Source: Butyrivibrio sp. LB2008
GTDB taxonomy: Bacteria; Bacillota; Clostridia; Lachnospirales; Lachnospiraceae
Direction: 5' to 3'
Assembly (NCBI RefSeq): GCF_000621565.1
Contig: NZ_KK211305.1
Coordinates: forward strand, 62,001 to 126,000
Length of the DNA: 64,000 nucleotides
Shown: positions 17,998-27,630 of the stretch, in pieces
How the letters are laid out: the number at the start of each line of letters is the position of its first letter
How positions within the stretch are numbered: the stretch's first letter is position 1
The notes under the pieces: model-generated
What the model was told of the DNA's origin: nothing
Databases searched by the model: none
Seen by the model: only the letters and a program-made list of their open reading frames with translations
Made by a program: the position numbers and the translations under genes

Positions 17998-19239
17998 ATG
18001 AGAAAACCAGAATTATTGATTCCGGCAAGCAGTTTGGAAGTACTTAAGACTGCGGTTATATTTGGCGCAGATGCTGTCTATATAGGCGGCGATGCATTCG
18101 GACTCAGGGCAAAAGCCAAGAATTTCAGCCCTGAAGAGATGAAAGAAGGAATATCATTTGCTCATGAACATGGGGTAAAGGTTCATGTTACCGTGAATAT
18201 TTTGGCACATAACTACGACCTTGACGGTGTTGACGCATACCTCCATGAGTTAAAAGAGCTTAAGCCGGATGCCCTTATAATCGCCGATCCGGGAATATTT
18301 ATGAAGGCCAGAAAGATCTGTCCAGAGATAGATATTCACGTTTCAACTCAGGCTAACAACACAAATTACGAGACATATAATTTCTGGTACGACCTTGGCG
18401 CGAAGAGAGTTGTTGCGGCAAGAGAGCTTTCACTCAATGAGATAAAAGAGATAAAGGAAAAGATTCCCGAGGATCTTGAGATGGAGTGCTTCATTCACGG
18501 AGCTATGTGCATTTCATATTCCGGAAGATGTCTTTTGTCCAACTATTTCACCGGAAGGGATGCCAATCACGGCGCCTGCACTCATCCTTGCAGATGGAAA
18601 TATGCCGTTGTCGAGGAGAAAAGACCGGGTGAATACCTTCCCGTTTATGAGAATGACAGAGGAACTTATATCTTCAACTCAAAGGATCTGTGCATGATAG
18701 AGCATATTCCTGAGCTCGTAAATGCCGGCGTCGACAGCTGCAAGATCGAGGGAAGAATGAAGACGGCCCTCTATGTTGCGACAGTCGCAAGAACATACAG
18801 AAAAGCAATAGATGATTTCTTTGAATCAGAAGAAAAGTACAGGGAGAACATGCCCTGGTACAAAGAGCAGATATCGAAGTGCACATACAGACAGTTTACG
18901 ACAGGCTTCTATTTCGGAAAGCCCAGTGATGAGACGCAGATTTATGACGTCAATACATATGTAAACGAGTACATCTACCTTGGAATCGTAAATGAGATAG
19001 ATAACAGAGGGTATGCTAAGATCGAGCAGAGGAACAAGTTTTCTGTGGGAGATGAGATTGAGATCATGAAGCCTGACGGAACGGATGTGAAAGTTACGGT
19101 GAAGGCTATGTACACCGAAGACGGTGAGAGAGTTGAATCTTGTCCTCATCCCAAGCAGGTTTTGTATGTGGAACTTTCTGAGGCTGCAGAAAAATATGAC
19201 ATACTCAGAGTCCCTTCAAAAGAAAATGAGAAAAAATAA
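17998..19239 (+). CDS. trhP: U32 family tRNA hydroxylation protein (TrhP/YrrN-YrrO like)
   Basis: About 413 residues of the collagenase-like U32 family. The signature is MECFIHGAMCISYSGRC (about 162-178) followed by LLSNYFTGRDANHGACTHPC, giving the conserved cysteines. TrhP is needed for 5-hydroxyuridine at tRNA position 34; with TrmR just upstream the pair should make 5-methoxyuridine. ATG 17998 has GGAG before it; the upstream ATG 17968 lies in a repeat. B. subtilis has two adjacent U32 paralogues (yrrN, yrrO); only one is here. Confidence 0.92.
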   Translation: MRKPELLIPASSLEVLKTAVIFGADAVYIGGDAFGLRAKAKNFSPEEMKEGISFAHEHGVKVHVTVNILAHNYDLDGVDAYLHELKELKPDALIIADPGIFMKARKICPEIDIHVSTQANNTNYETYNFWYDLGAKRVVAARELSLNEIKEIKEKIPEDLEMECFIHGAMCISYSGRCLLSNYFTGRDANHGACTHPCRWKYAVVEEKRPGEYLPVYENDRGTYIFNSKDLCMIEHIPELVNAGVDSCKIEGRMKTALYVATVARTYRKAIDDFFESEEKYRENMPWYKEQISKCTYRQFTTGFYFGKPSDETQIYDVNTYVNEYIYLGIVNEIDNRGYAKIEQRNKFSVGDEIEIMKPDGTDVKVTVKAMYTEDGERVESCPHPKQVLYVELSEAAEKYDILRVPSKENEKK

Positions 19240-19318
19240 TAATATTTTGGTAGTAGTTTTTTGAAAGTTGATGTAAACTTTTAAACAGTTGAATTTTGCA
19301 TTATAGAAAGGGGCACTG

Positions 19319-21430
19319 ATGAGCAATAGGGTGAACGTAGAAGAGATATTCGGACAGAACGTTTTTACTCTTGCAAAGATGAGAGAAAGACTTCCCAAGA
19401 ATGTGTACAAAGAAGTTGTAAGCGTTACGGAGCACGGCGGAGAATTATCCAAGGAATCTGCTGATGTTGTCGCAAATGCTATGAAAGAGTGGGCTGTTGA
19501 GAACGGAGCAACACATTATACACACTGGTTCCAGCCACTTACAGGTATTACAGCCGAGAAACATGATTCTTTTGTGGGAAGTGCAGATAAAGACGGAAGG
19601 ATGCTTACTTCTTTTTCAGGAAAAGAGCTGATAAAGGGTGAGCCTGATGCTTCATCTTTCCCATCTGGTGGACTTAGAGCCACATTTGAGGCAAGAGGAT
19701 ATACAACATGGGATATTACTTCTCCCGCATTCCTTAAGGAGTCCGGAGCAGGCGTTACACTTTGCATTCCCACTGCCTTTTGTTCATATACAGGAGATGC
19801 GCTTGATAAGAAGACTCCTCTTCTCAGATCTATGGAGGCTATTAACAAGCAGGCACTTAGAATAGTAAGACTTTTCGGTAATACAGCAGCTACAAGAGTT
19901 AATGTATCTGTAGGACCCGAGCAGGAATATTTTCTTGTTGACTGGGACAAAGCTATGAAGAGAGAGGATCTTCTTTTCACAGGAAGAACTCTTTTCGGTG
20001 CTATGCCTCCCAAGGGACAGGAGATGGAAGATCATTACTTCGGTGTTATCAGAGAAAGAGTCGGTGAGTTCATGAATGACCTCAACGTTGAGCTCTGGAA
20101 ACTCGGAGTTCCCGATAAGACACAGCACAACGAGGTTGCTCCCGGACAGCACGAGCTTGCTCCCGTTTACGAGACAGCCAATATCGCTGTAGATCACAAT
20201 CAGATCATTATGGAGACTATGAAGCGTGTTGCTGAGCATCATCACATGAGATGCCTTCTTCACGAGAAGCCTTTTGCAGGTGTTAACGGCTCAGGTAAGC
20301 ATGACAACTGGTCTCTTTGCACAGATGACGGTGTAAACCTTCTCGATCCCGGTGATACACCCAACAAAAATGTACAGTTCCTTTTTGTGCTCGCATGTGT
20401 CTTAAAGGCTGTTGATACACACGCAGATCTTCTCAGACAGAGCGCTTCAGACGTTGGTAACGATCACAGACTCGGTGCTGACGAGGCTCCTCCGGCTATC
20501 ATTTCCGTATTCCTCGGAGAGCAGCTTGAGGACGTTGTAAGACAGCTGATCGAGACAGGTGTTGCCAAGTCCAGCAAGAAGGGCGGCAAGCTCAAGACCG
20601 GTGTTTCAACACTTCCTCAGTTTGAGAAAGATGCTACAGATAGAAACCGTACATCACCTTTTGCATTTACAGGAAACAAATTTGAGTTCAGAATGGTTGG
20701 ATCTTCAGATTCAATGGCAAGCTCAAATACTACACTTAATACAATCGTTGCAGAGACATTCTGCGAGGCTGCCGATATCCTCGAGAAAGCTGAAGATTTC
20801 GATATGGCAGTACATGATCTTATCAAGGAATATCTCACAGATCACCAGAGAATCATCTTCAACGGTGACGGGTATTCTGACGAATGGGTAAAAGAGGCTG
20901 AGAGACGCGGACTTCCCAATATCAAGTCCACAATCGAGGCTGCAGATACACTTACAACTAAGAAGGCTATTGACCTCTTCAACAGATTCGGCGTATATAC
21001 CAAGACAGAGCTTGAATCAAGAAGAGAGATCATCTTCGAATCATATGCCAAGACAATCAACATCGAGGCTCTTACAATGATCGACATGGCTTCAAAGCAG
21101 ATTATTCCTGCTGTTATGAAGTATGCCGGAAGAGTTGCTACAGATGTTAACCAGATCAAGGCAGCAGGTGTAGATGCATCCGTTGAAGTTGCTGAGCTCA
21201 AGGAGATCCAGGAGCAGCTTGGCAAGATGAAGGATGCTCTCGACAAGCTTAAAGCAAGCGAAGAGAAAGCACGCAAGATCAAAGATCAGCGCGAACTTGC
21301 TTTCTTCTACAAGGATAAGGTTCTTCCCATAATGGAAGCACTCAGAACTCCTGCCGATAAGCTCGAGATGCTCGTTGACAAGAAAGACTGGCCTATTCCT
21401 ACATATGCAGATCTTCTCTTTGAGGGCTGA
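19319..21430 (+). CDS. glnN: Glutamine synthetase type III (GlnN)
   Basis: A 703-residue GSIII, much longer than GSI (~450 aa). It has [18 protein letters not shown] near 115-132, the glutamate/ammonia motif [34 protein letters not shown], and the ATP-site [11 protein letters not shown]. It makes glutamine from glutamate, ammonia and ATP. GAAAGGGG precedes the ATG. Strong codon bias (ACA, TCA, GAG) suggests high expression. GSIII is common in anaerobic gut bacteria including Butyrivibrio and Bacteroides. Monocistronic, with its own terminator. Confidence 0.97.
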   Translation: MSNRVNVEEIFGQNVFTLAKMRERLPKNVYKEVVSVTEHGGELSKESADVVANAMKEWAVENGATHYTHWFQPLTGITAEKHDSFVGSADKDGRMLTSFSGKELIKGEPDASSFPSGGLRATFEARGYTTWDITSPAFLKESGAGVTLCIPTAFCSYTGDALDKKTPLLRSMEAINKQALRIVRLFGNTAATRVNVSVGPEQEYFLVDWDKAMKREDLLFTGRTLFGAMPPKGQEMEDHYFGVIRERVGEFMNDLNVELWKLGVPDKTQHNEVAPGQHELAPVYETANIAVDHNQIIMETMKRVAEHHHMRCLLHEKPFAGVNGSGKHDNWSLCTDDGVNLLDPGDTPNKNVQFLFVLACVLKAVDTHADLLRQSASDVGNDHRLGADEAPPAIISVFLGEQLEDVVRQLIETGVAKSSKKGGKLKTGVSTLPQFEKDATDRNRTSPFAFTGNKFEFRMVGSSDSMASSNTTLNTIVAETFCEAADILEKAEDFDMAVHDLIKEYLTDHQRIIFNGDGYSDEWVKEAERRGLPNIKSTIEAADTLTTKKAIDLFNRFGVYTKTELESRREIIFESYAKTINIEALTMIDMASKQIIPAVMKYAGRVATDVNQIKAAGVDASVEVAELKEIQEQLGKMKDALDKLKASEEKARKIKDQRELAFFYKDKVLPIMEALRTPADKLEMLVDKKDWPIPTYADLLFEG

Positions 21431-21473
21431 TTGTGTAATATAGCGGCCAAAGATTTCTATTTTGAATAATATA

Positions 21474-21513
21474 GGCAGACAGCATACGCATTTGCGTGGT
21501 TGTCTGCTTTTTA
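21474..21513 (+). terminator. Intrinsic terminator after glnN
   Basis: GCAGACA (21475-21481) pairs with TGTCTGC (21501-21507), with an inner ACGCA/TGCGT stem, then TTTTTATT. Confidence 0.88.
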
Positions 21514-21557
21514 TTAAAGATGCTATACAAATTTTTTAAAATAATTTAAAAAACCTA

Positions 21558-21586
21558 TTGCTTTTTTTAAAAACATCCCGTATAAT
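21558..21586 (+). promoter_or_regulatory. tRNA-Gln promoter
   Basis: TTGCTT (21558-21563), 17-bp spacer, TATAAT (21581-21586). The mature tRNA starts 14 nt downstream. Confidence 0.88.
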
Positions 21587-21599
21587 CATTTCTTGTCGG

Positions 21600-21672
21600 T
21601 GGGCTATCGCCAAGCGGTAAGGCAACGGACTCTGACTCCGTCATTACGTAGGTTCGAATCCTACTAGCCCAG
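21600..21672 (+). tRNA. tRNA-Gln (anticodon CTG)
   Basis: A complete cloverleaf. Acceptor TGGGCTA (21600-21606) pairs with TAGCCCA (21665-21671) with discriminator G at 21672; anticodon stem ACGGA/TCCGT around loop CTCTGAC gives anticodon CTG, reading CAG; the T arm is GTAGG-TTCGAAT-CCTAC. CCA is not encoded. It has its own promoter and a terminator 12 nt downstream. Confidence 0.97.
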
Positions 21673-21683
21673 CTATATTGAGA

Positions 21684-21711
21684 AGCGAGATTGGAGACAA
21701 TCTCGCTTTTT
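21684..21711 (+). terminator. Intrinsic terminator after tRNA-Gln
   Basis: A perfect 10-bp stem AGCGAGATTG/CAATCTCGCT with loop GAGA and five T. Part of it can be read as the N-terminus of the next gene, which is why the later ATG at 21733 is preferred there. Confidence 0.93.
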
Positions 21712-21732
21712 ACATTATATCGGGAGAAACGT

Positions 21733-22464
21733 ATGTATACATTTGATTCCAGAATAAGATACAGCGAAATAGACAGAAGCGGAGAGCTTACGCTTGAGTC
21801 CCTGATAGATTATTTTCAGGATTGCTCGACATTCCAGACGCAGGATGGACCGGCATCAATGGAATATCTCAGGGATAAGGGGATTGTATGGGTTCTTTCA
21901 TCATGGCAGATTGTTGTGAACAGATATCCCAAGCTGTGCGAAGACGTTGTGATAGGTACGGTTCCTTATGATATGAGAGGAGCTATCGGCTACAGGAATT
22001 TCTTCATGGATACCAAGGATGGGGAGAGACTTGCGGTAGCCAATTCGATATGGACCCTTGTGGATATCGAGAAAGGCTTTCCCAGTAGGATAACAGATGA
22101 AATCTTAAAGGCATATCCTCTTGAGCCTAAGCTTGATATGAAGTATGAAGGCAGGAAGATTGAGATTTCTGAGGAAGACGAGAGATTCTGGGGCGAAGAG
22201 ATACAGGTCAGGCAGCACAATCTCGATACAAATAACCATGTAAACAACGGCCAGTACGTAAGGATAGCCATGGACTGCCTTCCCAAGCGTGATATTAAGG
22301 TTGTCGCCATGCGCGCTGAGTACAAAAAGCAGTCAAGGCTTGGAGATATACTTTGCCCTGTTGTTATTATGAGCAAAAAAGACGATAATGATAAGTATAC
22401 AGTGAGTCTTAACGGAGAAGACGGCAAACCTGTATGCATAGTTGAACTTATTACGCAGGCTTGA
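21733..22464 (+). CDS. Acyl-ACP thioesterase
   Basis: About 243 residues with two hotdog domains of the FatA/FatB-like acyl-ACP thioesterase family. The first starts MYTFDSRIRYSEIDRSGELT; the second carries DTNNHVNNGQYVRIAMDCL, where the Asn/His pair fits the family's catalytic area. It would release free fatty acids from acyl-ACP. Start ATG 21733 follows CGGGAG. It heads a cluster with cvfB and a CPBP protease (35 bp and 3 bp gaps). Confidence 0.9.
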   Translation: MYTFDSRIRYSEIDRSGELTLESLIDYFQDCSTFQTQDGPASMEYLRDKGIVWVLSSWQIVVNRYPKLCEDVVIGTVPYDMRGAIGYRNFFMDTKDGERLAVANSIWTLVDIEKGFPSRITDEILKAYPLEPKLDMKYEGRKIEISEEDERFWGEEIQVRQHNLDTNNHVNNGQYVRIAMDCLPKRDIKVVAMRAEYKKQSRLGDILCPVVIMSKKDDNDKYTVSLNGEDGKPVCIVELITQA

Positions 22465-22498
22465 GTACTGCATATACTGAGAGGACGGAGGAACTATA

Positions 22499-23332
22499 AT
22501 GATTAAACTTGGTGAGAAACAGGAACTGGAAGTAATTAAGAAAGTTGATTTTGGTGTATACCTTGCGGAAAAGAGCGGAAGTGATGAGAAAGTTCTTTTG
22601 CCCGGGAAACAGGTACCTGAAGGATGCGACATCGGAAGCAGATTGGAAGTGTTTATATACAAAGATTCCGATGACAGGCTGATCGCGACCACTAAGACAC
22701 CAAAGATAATGCTCGGCGATGTTCGAATGCTCAGGGTAAAAGAGACCGGAAAGATCGGAGCATTTATGGACTGGGGCCTTGAGAAGGACGTGCTCCTTCC
22801 GTTTAAGGAGCAGACGAGAAAAGTCAGAGCGGGCGAAGAAGTTCTTTGCGCTATGTATATTGATAAGAGTAGCAGACTTTGTGTTACCATGAATGTATAT
22901 AAGTATCTTTTGGATAAGAGCCCGTATTCCAAGGATGATAAGGTTATAGGAACGGTTTATGAACTGAGTGATAATTTCGGAGCGTTTGTTGCGGTCGATG
23001 ATATCTATTCGGGGCTTATTCCGAAGAAAGAACTGTACGGAAATATTCAGATCGGAAACAGTGTAAATGCCCGCGTAATGTCTGTTAGAGAAGACGGCAG
23101 ACTTAACTTAAGTCTTAGAGAAAAGGCTTATCTTCAGATGGACAGTGACGCCGAGAAGCTTATGAAAATGCTTGAAGAAGGCGGCGGAAGACTTCCGTTT
23201 AACGATAAGGCGGCGCCTGAGCTCATACGTGAAAAGACCGATATGAGTAAGAATGAGTTTAAACGTGCAGTCGGAAGGCTACTTAAAGAAGGAAAGATTG
23301 AAATTAAACCGGATTCAATTGTGAGGAAATAA
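22499..23332 (+). CDS. cvfB: S1-domain RNA-binding protein CvfB
   Basis: A 277-residue CvfB/YitL-like protein with tandem S1-type OB domains: the first about 5-60, the second with KETGKIGAFMDWGLEKDVLLPF, the third with YELSDNFGAFVAVDDIYSGLIP, and a C-terminal winged helix (LIREKTDMSKNEFKRAVGRL). In Staphylococcus CvfB binds RNA and affects virulence-gene expression; the role here is unproven. A strong GGAGG site precedes ATG 22499. Confidence 0.92.
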   Translation: MIKLGEKQELEVIKKVDFGVYLAEKSGSDEKVLLPGKQVPEGCDIGSRLEVFIYKDSDDRLIATTKTPKIMLGDVRMLRVKETGKIGAFMDWGLEKDVLLPFKEQTRKVRAGEEVLCAMYIDKSSRLCVTMNVYKYLLDKSPYSKDDKVIGTVYELSDNFGAFVAVDDIYSGLIPKKELYGNIQIGNSVNARVMSVREDGRLNLSLREKAYLQMDSDAEKLMKMLEEGGGRLPFNDKAAPELIREKTDMSKNEFKRAVGRLLKEGKIEIKPDSIVRK

Positions 23333-23335
23333 CAT

Positions 23336-24289
23336 ATGGGTATGGATTACAAGAAAGCAAATCTGGCATTTCTTTTTATGATACTATCTACACTTGCTCT
23401 GGTAATTTGCTGTTCATATTGGGCTTTGATGACAGGAAAAGAACTGCCGTTGCCGGTGAACAATATGTTATGTGAATTTATGGTACTTATTCCTGCGGTG
23501 GCGATGACTTTGTATAGCGGAGATTCGCTTTCCTCAGTCATACCGCTTAAGAAGATCAAGATTAGCTCGGCATTATTATCTGTGCTGTATGTTGTGACGT
23601 TGTTTCCGCTTGTTACATTTGTTAATTCGATTTCTATGTTGTTTGTTGACAACGCGGTTGCATCAATAAGCGACCAGCTTGTTGAACTTCCTATGGAAGT
23701 GATGCTCTTATCTATCGGTTTGTTCGGACCGTTTGTGGAGGAAATAGTTTTCAGAGGCGTTCTTTTTCAAAGCTACAAGAGGAGCGGCAGGATAATAGCG
23801 TCGATGGTATTGTCCGCTGTCCTTTTTGGAATGATGCACCTTAACTTTAATCAGTTTGCATACGGTGCGGTCATGGGGGTTATGTTCTGCCTGATAGTGG
23901 AAGCTACGGGAAGCGTCCTTTCTTCGTTTATAGCTCACGCGGTCTTTAATTCGTTTGAAGTTATTACGATGTACAATATAGATCTTGGCGGTGCTGAAGA
24001 TATTGCGACTGAAACAAGTGATCTTGTGCTGTATATCGGAGTGTACTTTGTGCTTTCCGTGATATTTACTGCCATTGCACTTTGTATTGTTTATAAGATG
24101 GCTGATATAGAGGGCAGAAAGAACTACATCGATAAGCTGTTTGCAAGAGAGGAAAAAGAACTCTCGGCTATGTTTGATATGGAGGATGCAGAAAAAAAGC
24201 AGACACTTATCACGATTCCTCTTATCATCGTTATGATTATTTCTGTAAGTTTTATGATTTATAGCGCAATTGCTTTGCGAGGAATGTAA
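23336..24289 (+). CDS. CPBP family intramembrane protease
   Basis: A 317-residue polytopic protein with the CAAX/CPBP (ABI) motifs in order: EEIVFRGVLFQ (EExxxR, about 137-147), FGMMHLNFNQ and a late HAVFN. These supply the glutamate, histidine and asparagine residues of the glutamic-type intramembrane protease family. Substrate unknown; in Gram-positives members process peptides or give bacteriocin self-immunity. Starts 3 bp after cvfB with GAGGAA. Confidence 0.88.
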   Translation: MGMDYKKANLAFLFMILSTLALVICCSYWALMTGKELPLPVNNMLCEFMVLIPAVAMTLYSGDSLSSVIPLKKIKISSALLSVLYVVTLFPLVTFVNSISMLFVDNAVASISDQLVELPMEVMLLSIGLFGPFVEEIVFRGVLFQSYKRSGRIIASMVLSAVLFGMMHLNFNQFAYGAVMGVMFCLIVEATGSVLSSFIAHAVFNSFEVITMYNIDLGGAEDIATETSDLVLYIGVYFVLSVIFTAIALCIVYKMADIEGRKNYIDKLFAREEKELSAMFDMEDAEKKQTLITIPLIIVMIISVSFMIYSAIALRGM

Positions 24290-24298
24290 TAAAGAACA

Positions 24299-24334
24299 AA
24301 AACATGCCCGTAGCATAAGCTGCGGGCATGTTTT
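24299..24334. terminator. Bidirectional terminator between CPBP protease and yjfB
   Basis: A 12-bp stem AAAACATGCCCG (24299-24310) / CGGGCATGTTTT (24323-24334). A-rich on one side and T-rich on the other, it can serve both convergent genes. Confidence 0.9.
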
Positions 24335-24351
24335 GATGGCATAAAATGTGT

Positions 24352-24540
24352 TCAGACACTTATATCGATATTTGAACCGATATTAGGGTTAACTGATGTT
24401 TCCGATACGGACTGGATTCCTGCGATCATATTTTCGCCGGCTTCTTCCATTATGTCCAGATTTTTGGAAAGCATTGCTACGCCTACATCTGAGAGAATTC
24501 GATTTTGTGATAAAGCCATCGATAAGGAAGGTATATCCAT
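24352..24540 (-). CDS. YjfB family putative motility protein
   Basis: A 62-residue protein starting MDIPSLSMALSQ, with the pattern of the YjfB (PF14070) family, which is usually found in flagellated bacteria and is annotated as putative motility protein. ATG 24540 follows AGGAGGTG on the minus strand; the frame's earlier ATG has no such site. Single gene, convergent with the CPBP protease. Function unknown. Confidence 0.85.
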   Translation of the reverse strand: MDIPSLSMALSQNRILSDVGVAMLSKNLDIMEEAGENMIAGIQSVSETSVNPNIGSNIDISV

Positions 24541-24789
24541 AAAGCACCTCCTGTTTTTAGTGTATAAAACACTGTTTCTCATCTTATATATCGATAATAT
24601 TACATCAATTTATTAGCAATATTTCAAATAATATAATACCAAAAAGAACTGTTTTTTTTGGTAATATTGACGGGCAAAACAAAAAAATGTACAAAAAATG
24701 ACAGGTTACAGGTAGATTTTATTGTACATATATATTAAAATGGCTATGTATATTATTCAGCGGCCATGTGGTTGCGGAAAGAGTGGCAA

Positions 24790-25872
24790 ATGATTTCAAA
24801 TCAGATTCTCCAAAACACAATTGACGGACTTAAGAACATCGCACATGTTGAGTTGTATGTTCTGGATATTGATGGTAAGGAAGTTGCAGCGACATCACAG
24901 GAGATTGGTAATGTGGCATCTGTTGCCAGAGACTTTGTGAAGTCTCCGGCTGATTCTCAGGAAATCCAGGGATATCAATATTTTAAGATATATGACGAGC
25001 AGCAGCTCGAGTATATTCTGATCTGTACGGGAACAGGCGATAATGTATACATGCTTGGAAAAATGATCGCGTATCAGATCCAGAGCCTGCTTGTTGCTTA
25101 TAAAGAGCGTTTTGACAAGGATAACTTTATCAAGAATCTTTTGCTTGATAACCTTCTTCTTGTTGATATATACAGTAGGGCAAAGAAGCTTCATATTCAG
25201 TCGGATGCGAAGCGAATTGCTATGATCGTTGAGACATCAAGCGGAAGAGACAGCAATGCTCTCGAACTTGCGAGAACTCATTTCGGAAACGCAAATGATT
25301 TTGTTACCGAGGTTGATGAGGACAACATTATCATCGTTAAGGATGTGAACGATTACACTAAGCCTTCTGACATTTCTAAGATCGCAGAGGAAATGATCGC
25401 GGCTCTTACAAAAGACGGGCTTACAGGTGTAAGGATTGCTTACGGAACAGTGGTAGGTGAGATCAAAGAAGTCAGCCGTTCCTACAAGGAAGCGAAGATG
25501 GCTCTCGATGTCGGCAAGATCTTCTTTGACGAGAGAAAGGTTATCTGTTACAGCGAACTTGGTATCGGAAGACTTATTTATCAGCTTCCCATTCCGCTTT
25601 GTAAGATGTTTATCAAAGAGATCTTCGGAGGAAGAAATCCTGATGACTTCGATCAGGAGACTCTTACCACCATTGATAAGTTTTTTGAGAACAGTCTCAA
25701 TGTTTCAGAGACTTCAAGACAGCTCTTCATCCACAGAAATACACTTGTATATAGACTGGATAAGTTGCAGAAGAGCACAGGACTTGATCTTAGAGTATTT
25801 GACGATGCGATCACATTTAAGATCGCGCTTATGGTTGTCAGATACATGAAGTACATGGATAGAATTTCATGA
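24790..25872 (+). CDS. PucR/CdaR-type transcriptional regulator
   Basis: About 360 residues. The N-terminal ~130 residues form a putative ligand-binding domain resembling the sugar-diacid recognition domain; the middle resembles a GGDEF-like CdaR segment without catalytic motifs (VRIAYGTVVGEIKEVSRSYK); the C-terminus is a clear PucR helix-turn-helix (NVSETSRQLFIHRNTLVYRL). ATG 24790 is 6-8 nt after a GAAAGAGTGG site. The regulated genes are unknown; it is not adjacent to sugar-acid or purine genes. Confidence 0.88.
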   Translation: MISNQILQNTIDGLKNIAHVELYVLDIDGKEVAATSQEIGNVASVARDFVKSPADSQEIQGYQYFKIYDEQQLEYILICTGTGDNVYMLGKMIAYQIQSLLVAYKERFDKDNFIKNLLLDNLLLVDIYSRAKKLHIQSDAKRIAMIVETSSGRDSNALELARTHFGNANDFVTEVDEDNIIIVKDVNDYTKPSDISKIAEEMIAALTKDGLTGVRIAYGTVVGEIKEVSRSYKEAKMALDVGKIFFDERKVICYSELGIGRLIYQLPIPLCKMFIKEIFGGRNPDDFDQETLTTIDKFFENSLNVSETSRQLFIHRNTLVYRLDKLQKSTGLDLRVFDDAITFKIALMVVRYMKYMDRIS

Positions 25873-25911
25873 TATAAAACAGATACAGCTGTTGGGCGAG
25901 TCATATAATAT

Positions 25912-25935
25912 GCAGATGTCTTTTTTGACATCTGC
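25912..25935 (+). terminator. Hairpin in the leader of ftsE
   Basis: GCAGATGTC (25912-25920) and GACATCTGC (25927-25935) enclose six T. A TATAAT at 25904-25909 sits just before it, so it could lie at the 5' end of the ftsE transcript rather than end the regulator's transcript. Confidence 0.45.
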
Positions 25936-25974
25936 TACATCTAAATATATAAACACAAATTTCGGGGAGATGCT

Positions 25975-26715
25975 ATGGAAAAAGGATTTAGAAAGAAGAA
26001 ATCGGGTAGGCAGATACCCGAAGGCGAGGTTATTACCCTCGAACATGTGACGAAGTCATATTCATCAGGTGCACCGGCACTTAACGATGTATCACTTCAT
26101 GTAAAAAAAGGTGAATTCGTATTTATTGTGGGAGACAGCGGATCGGGTAAGTCTACTCTCATTAAGCTTCTCTTAAGGGAGCTTGTTCCGACAAACGGTG
26201 AGATTACCGTTTTAGGTTATAACCTGAATAAGATCAAACACAATAAGATTCCGAAGTTTAGACGTAATCTTGGTATAGTGTTCCAGGATTTCAGACTTCT
26301 CAAGGACAGGAATGTATACGAGAATGTAGCATTTGCCCAGCGAATTGTTCAGACCCCTACAAGGGAAATAAAGAGAAATGTTCCTTCTATACTTGCTACG
26401 GTTAATCTTGCAGGCAAGTACAAGAGTAAGATTAATCAGTTGTCCGGTGGAGAGCAGCAGAGAGTTGCTCTTGCAAGAGCACTCATTAATAAGCCTACTA
26501 TTCTTTTGGCAGATGAGCCTACCGGAAATCTTGACCCCAATAATTCATGGGAAATAATGAAGCTTATGGAAAAAATCAATGAGAATGGCACTACTGTTAT
26601 TGTGGTAACTCATAACAGAGAAATAGTAAATGCCATGAAGAAGCGAGTTGTGACCATGAAAAAAGGCGTTATCATAGAGGACGAGGAAGAAGGTACATAC
26701 ATCGATGAGGATTAA
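25975..26715 (+). CDS. ftsE: Cell division ATP-binding protein FtsE
   Basis: A 246-residue ABC ATPase with Walker A GDSGSGKSTL (about 53-62), signature LSGGEQQRVALARAL, Walker B ILLADEPTGNLD and H-loop VTHNRE. It partners FtsX, whose gene overlaps by 11 bp. FtsEX does not transport; it drives peptidoglycan hydrolase activation at the septum. The candidate hydrolase is encoded two genes downstream. Confidence 0.97.
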   Translation: MEKGFRKKKSGRQIPEGEVITLEHVTKSYSSGAPALNDVSLHVKKGEFVFIVGDSGSGKSTLIKLLLRELVPTNGEITVLGYNLNKIKHNKIPKFRRNLGIVFQDFRLLKDRNVYENVAFAQRIVQTPTREIKRNVPSILATVNLAGKYKSKINQLSGGEQQRVALARALINKPTILLADEPTGNLDPNNSWEIMKLMEKINENGTTVIVVTHNREIVNAMKKRVVTMKKGVIIEDEEEGTYIDED

Positions 26716-27601
26716 TAGTTTCTTTTATACCATTGGACAGGGATTCAAGAACTTGGGGAGAAATAAATGGTATACCCTTGCTTCTATTGCAACAATAGGT
26801 GCATGTCTTTTCCTGTTTGGTCTATTTTTTTCAATAATAAATAATATTCAACACTTTGTTCATACGGCTGAGGAAGGCGTTTCGGTTACGGTTTTCTTTG
26901 ACGAGGGAACTTCTGAAGATCAGATGCTTGCGGTTAAGAGCGAGATCGAGAAGCGCCCGGAAGTAAAAGAGATTCACTATGAAAGTGCCGACGCTGCTTG
27001 GGAAGGCTACAAAGAGGAGTATCTCGGAGGTTATACAGACGGATTCACAGAGAACCCGCTTGCTGATTCAGCAAACCTGCAGATATACCTTAAGGACGTT
27101 TCAATGCAGGCAGCTCTTGTTACATACATTGAGAGCATAGATACCGTAAGAGACGTTAAGAGATCGGAAGTTACAGCCGATACATTGAGCGGACTCAATA
27201 AGCTTATGGCTTATGTTTCAATGGGCATCATCATTATTCTTTTGTGCGTATCGATTTTCCTGATCAGCAATACTGTTACTATGGGTATTGCAGTCAGAAA
27301 AGATGAGATAAACATTATGAAGTACATCGGAGCAACGGACTTTTTTGTAAGGGCGCCGTTCGTGGTAGAGGGTATTCTCATTGGAATAATAGGATCTGCA
27401 ATACCGCTTGTTATTATTTACTATATTTACAAGAATGCTATTTCTTACGTTAACACCAAGTTTGCCATGCTTTCGACCATTTTGCCGTTTTTACCGGTTG
27501 AACAGATATACAACGATCTTGTGCCTATTTCTATGGCTATCGGAATCGGTATTGGCTTTTTGGGAAGTTTCACAACAGTAAGAAAGCATTTGCATGTATA
27601 A
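26705..27601 (+). CDS. ftsX: Cell division protein FtsX
   Basis: A 298-residue membrane protein with the FtsX topology: one span near 22-44, an extracellular domain of about 120 residues (starting HFVHTAEEGVSVTVFFDEGT), then three spans. The extracellular domain normally contacts a coiled-coil M23 or NlpC hydrolase. Start ATG 26705 lies inside the end of ftsE. Confidence 0.96.
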   Translation: MRINSFFYTIGQGFKNLGRNKWYTLASIATIGACLFLFGLFFSIINNIQHFVHTAEEGVSVTVFFDEGTSEDQMLAVKSEIEKRPEVKEIHYESADAAWEGYKEEYLGGYTDGFTENPLADSANLQIYLKDVSMQAALVTYIESIDTVRDVKRSEVTADTLSGLNKLMAYVSMGIIIILLCVSIFLISNTVTMGIAVRKDEINIMKYIGATDFFVRAPFVVEGILIGIIGSAIPLVIIYYIYKNAISYVNTKFAMLSTILPFLPVEQIYNDLVPISMAIGIGIGFLGSFTTVRKHLHV

Positions 27602-27630
27602 TCAAATAATTAAAAGGAAGATCAGGAAAT

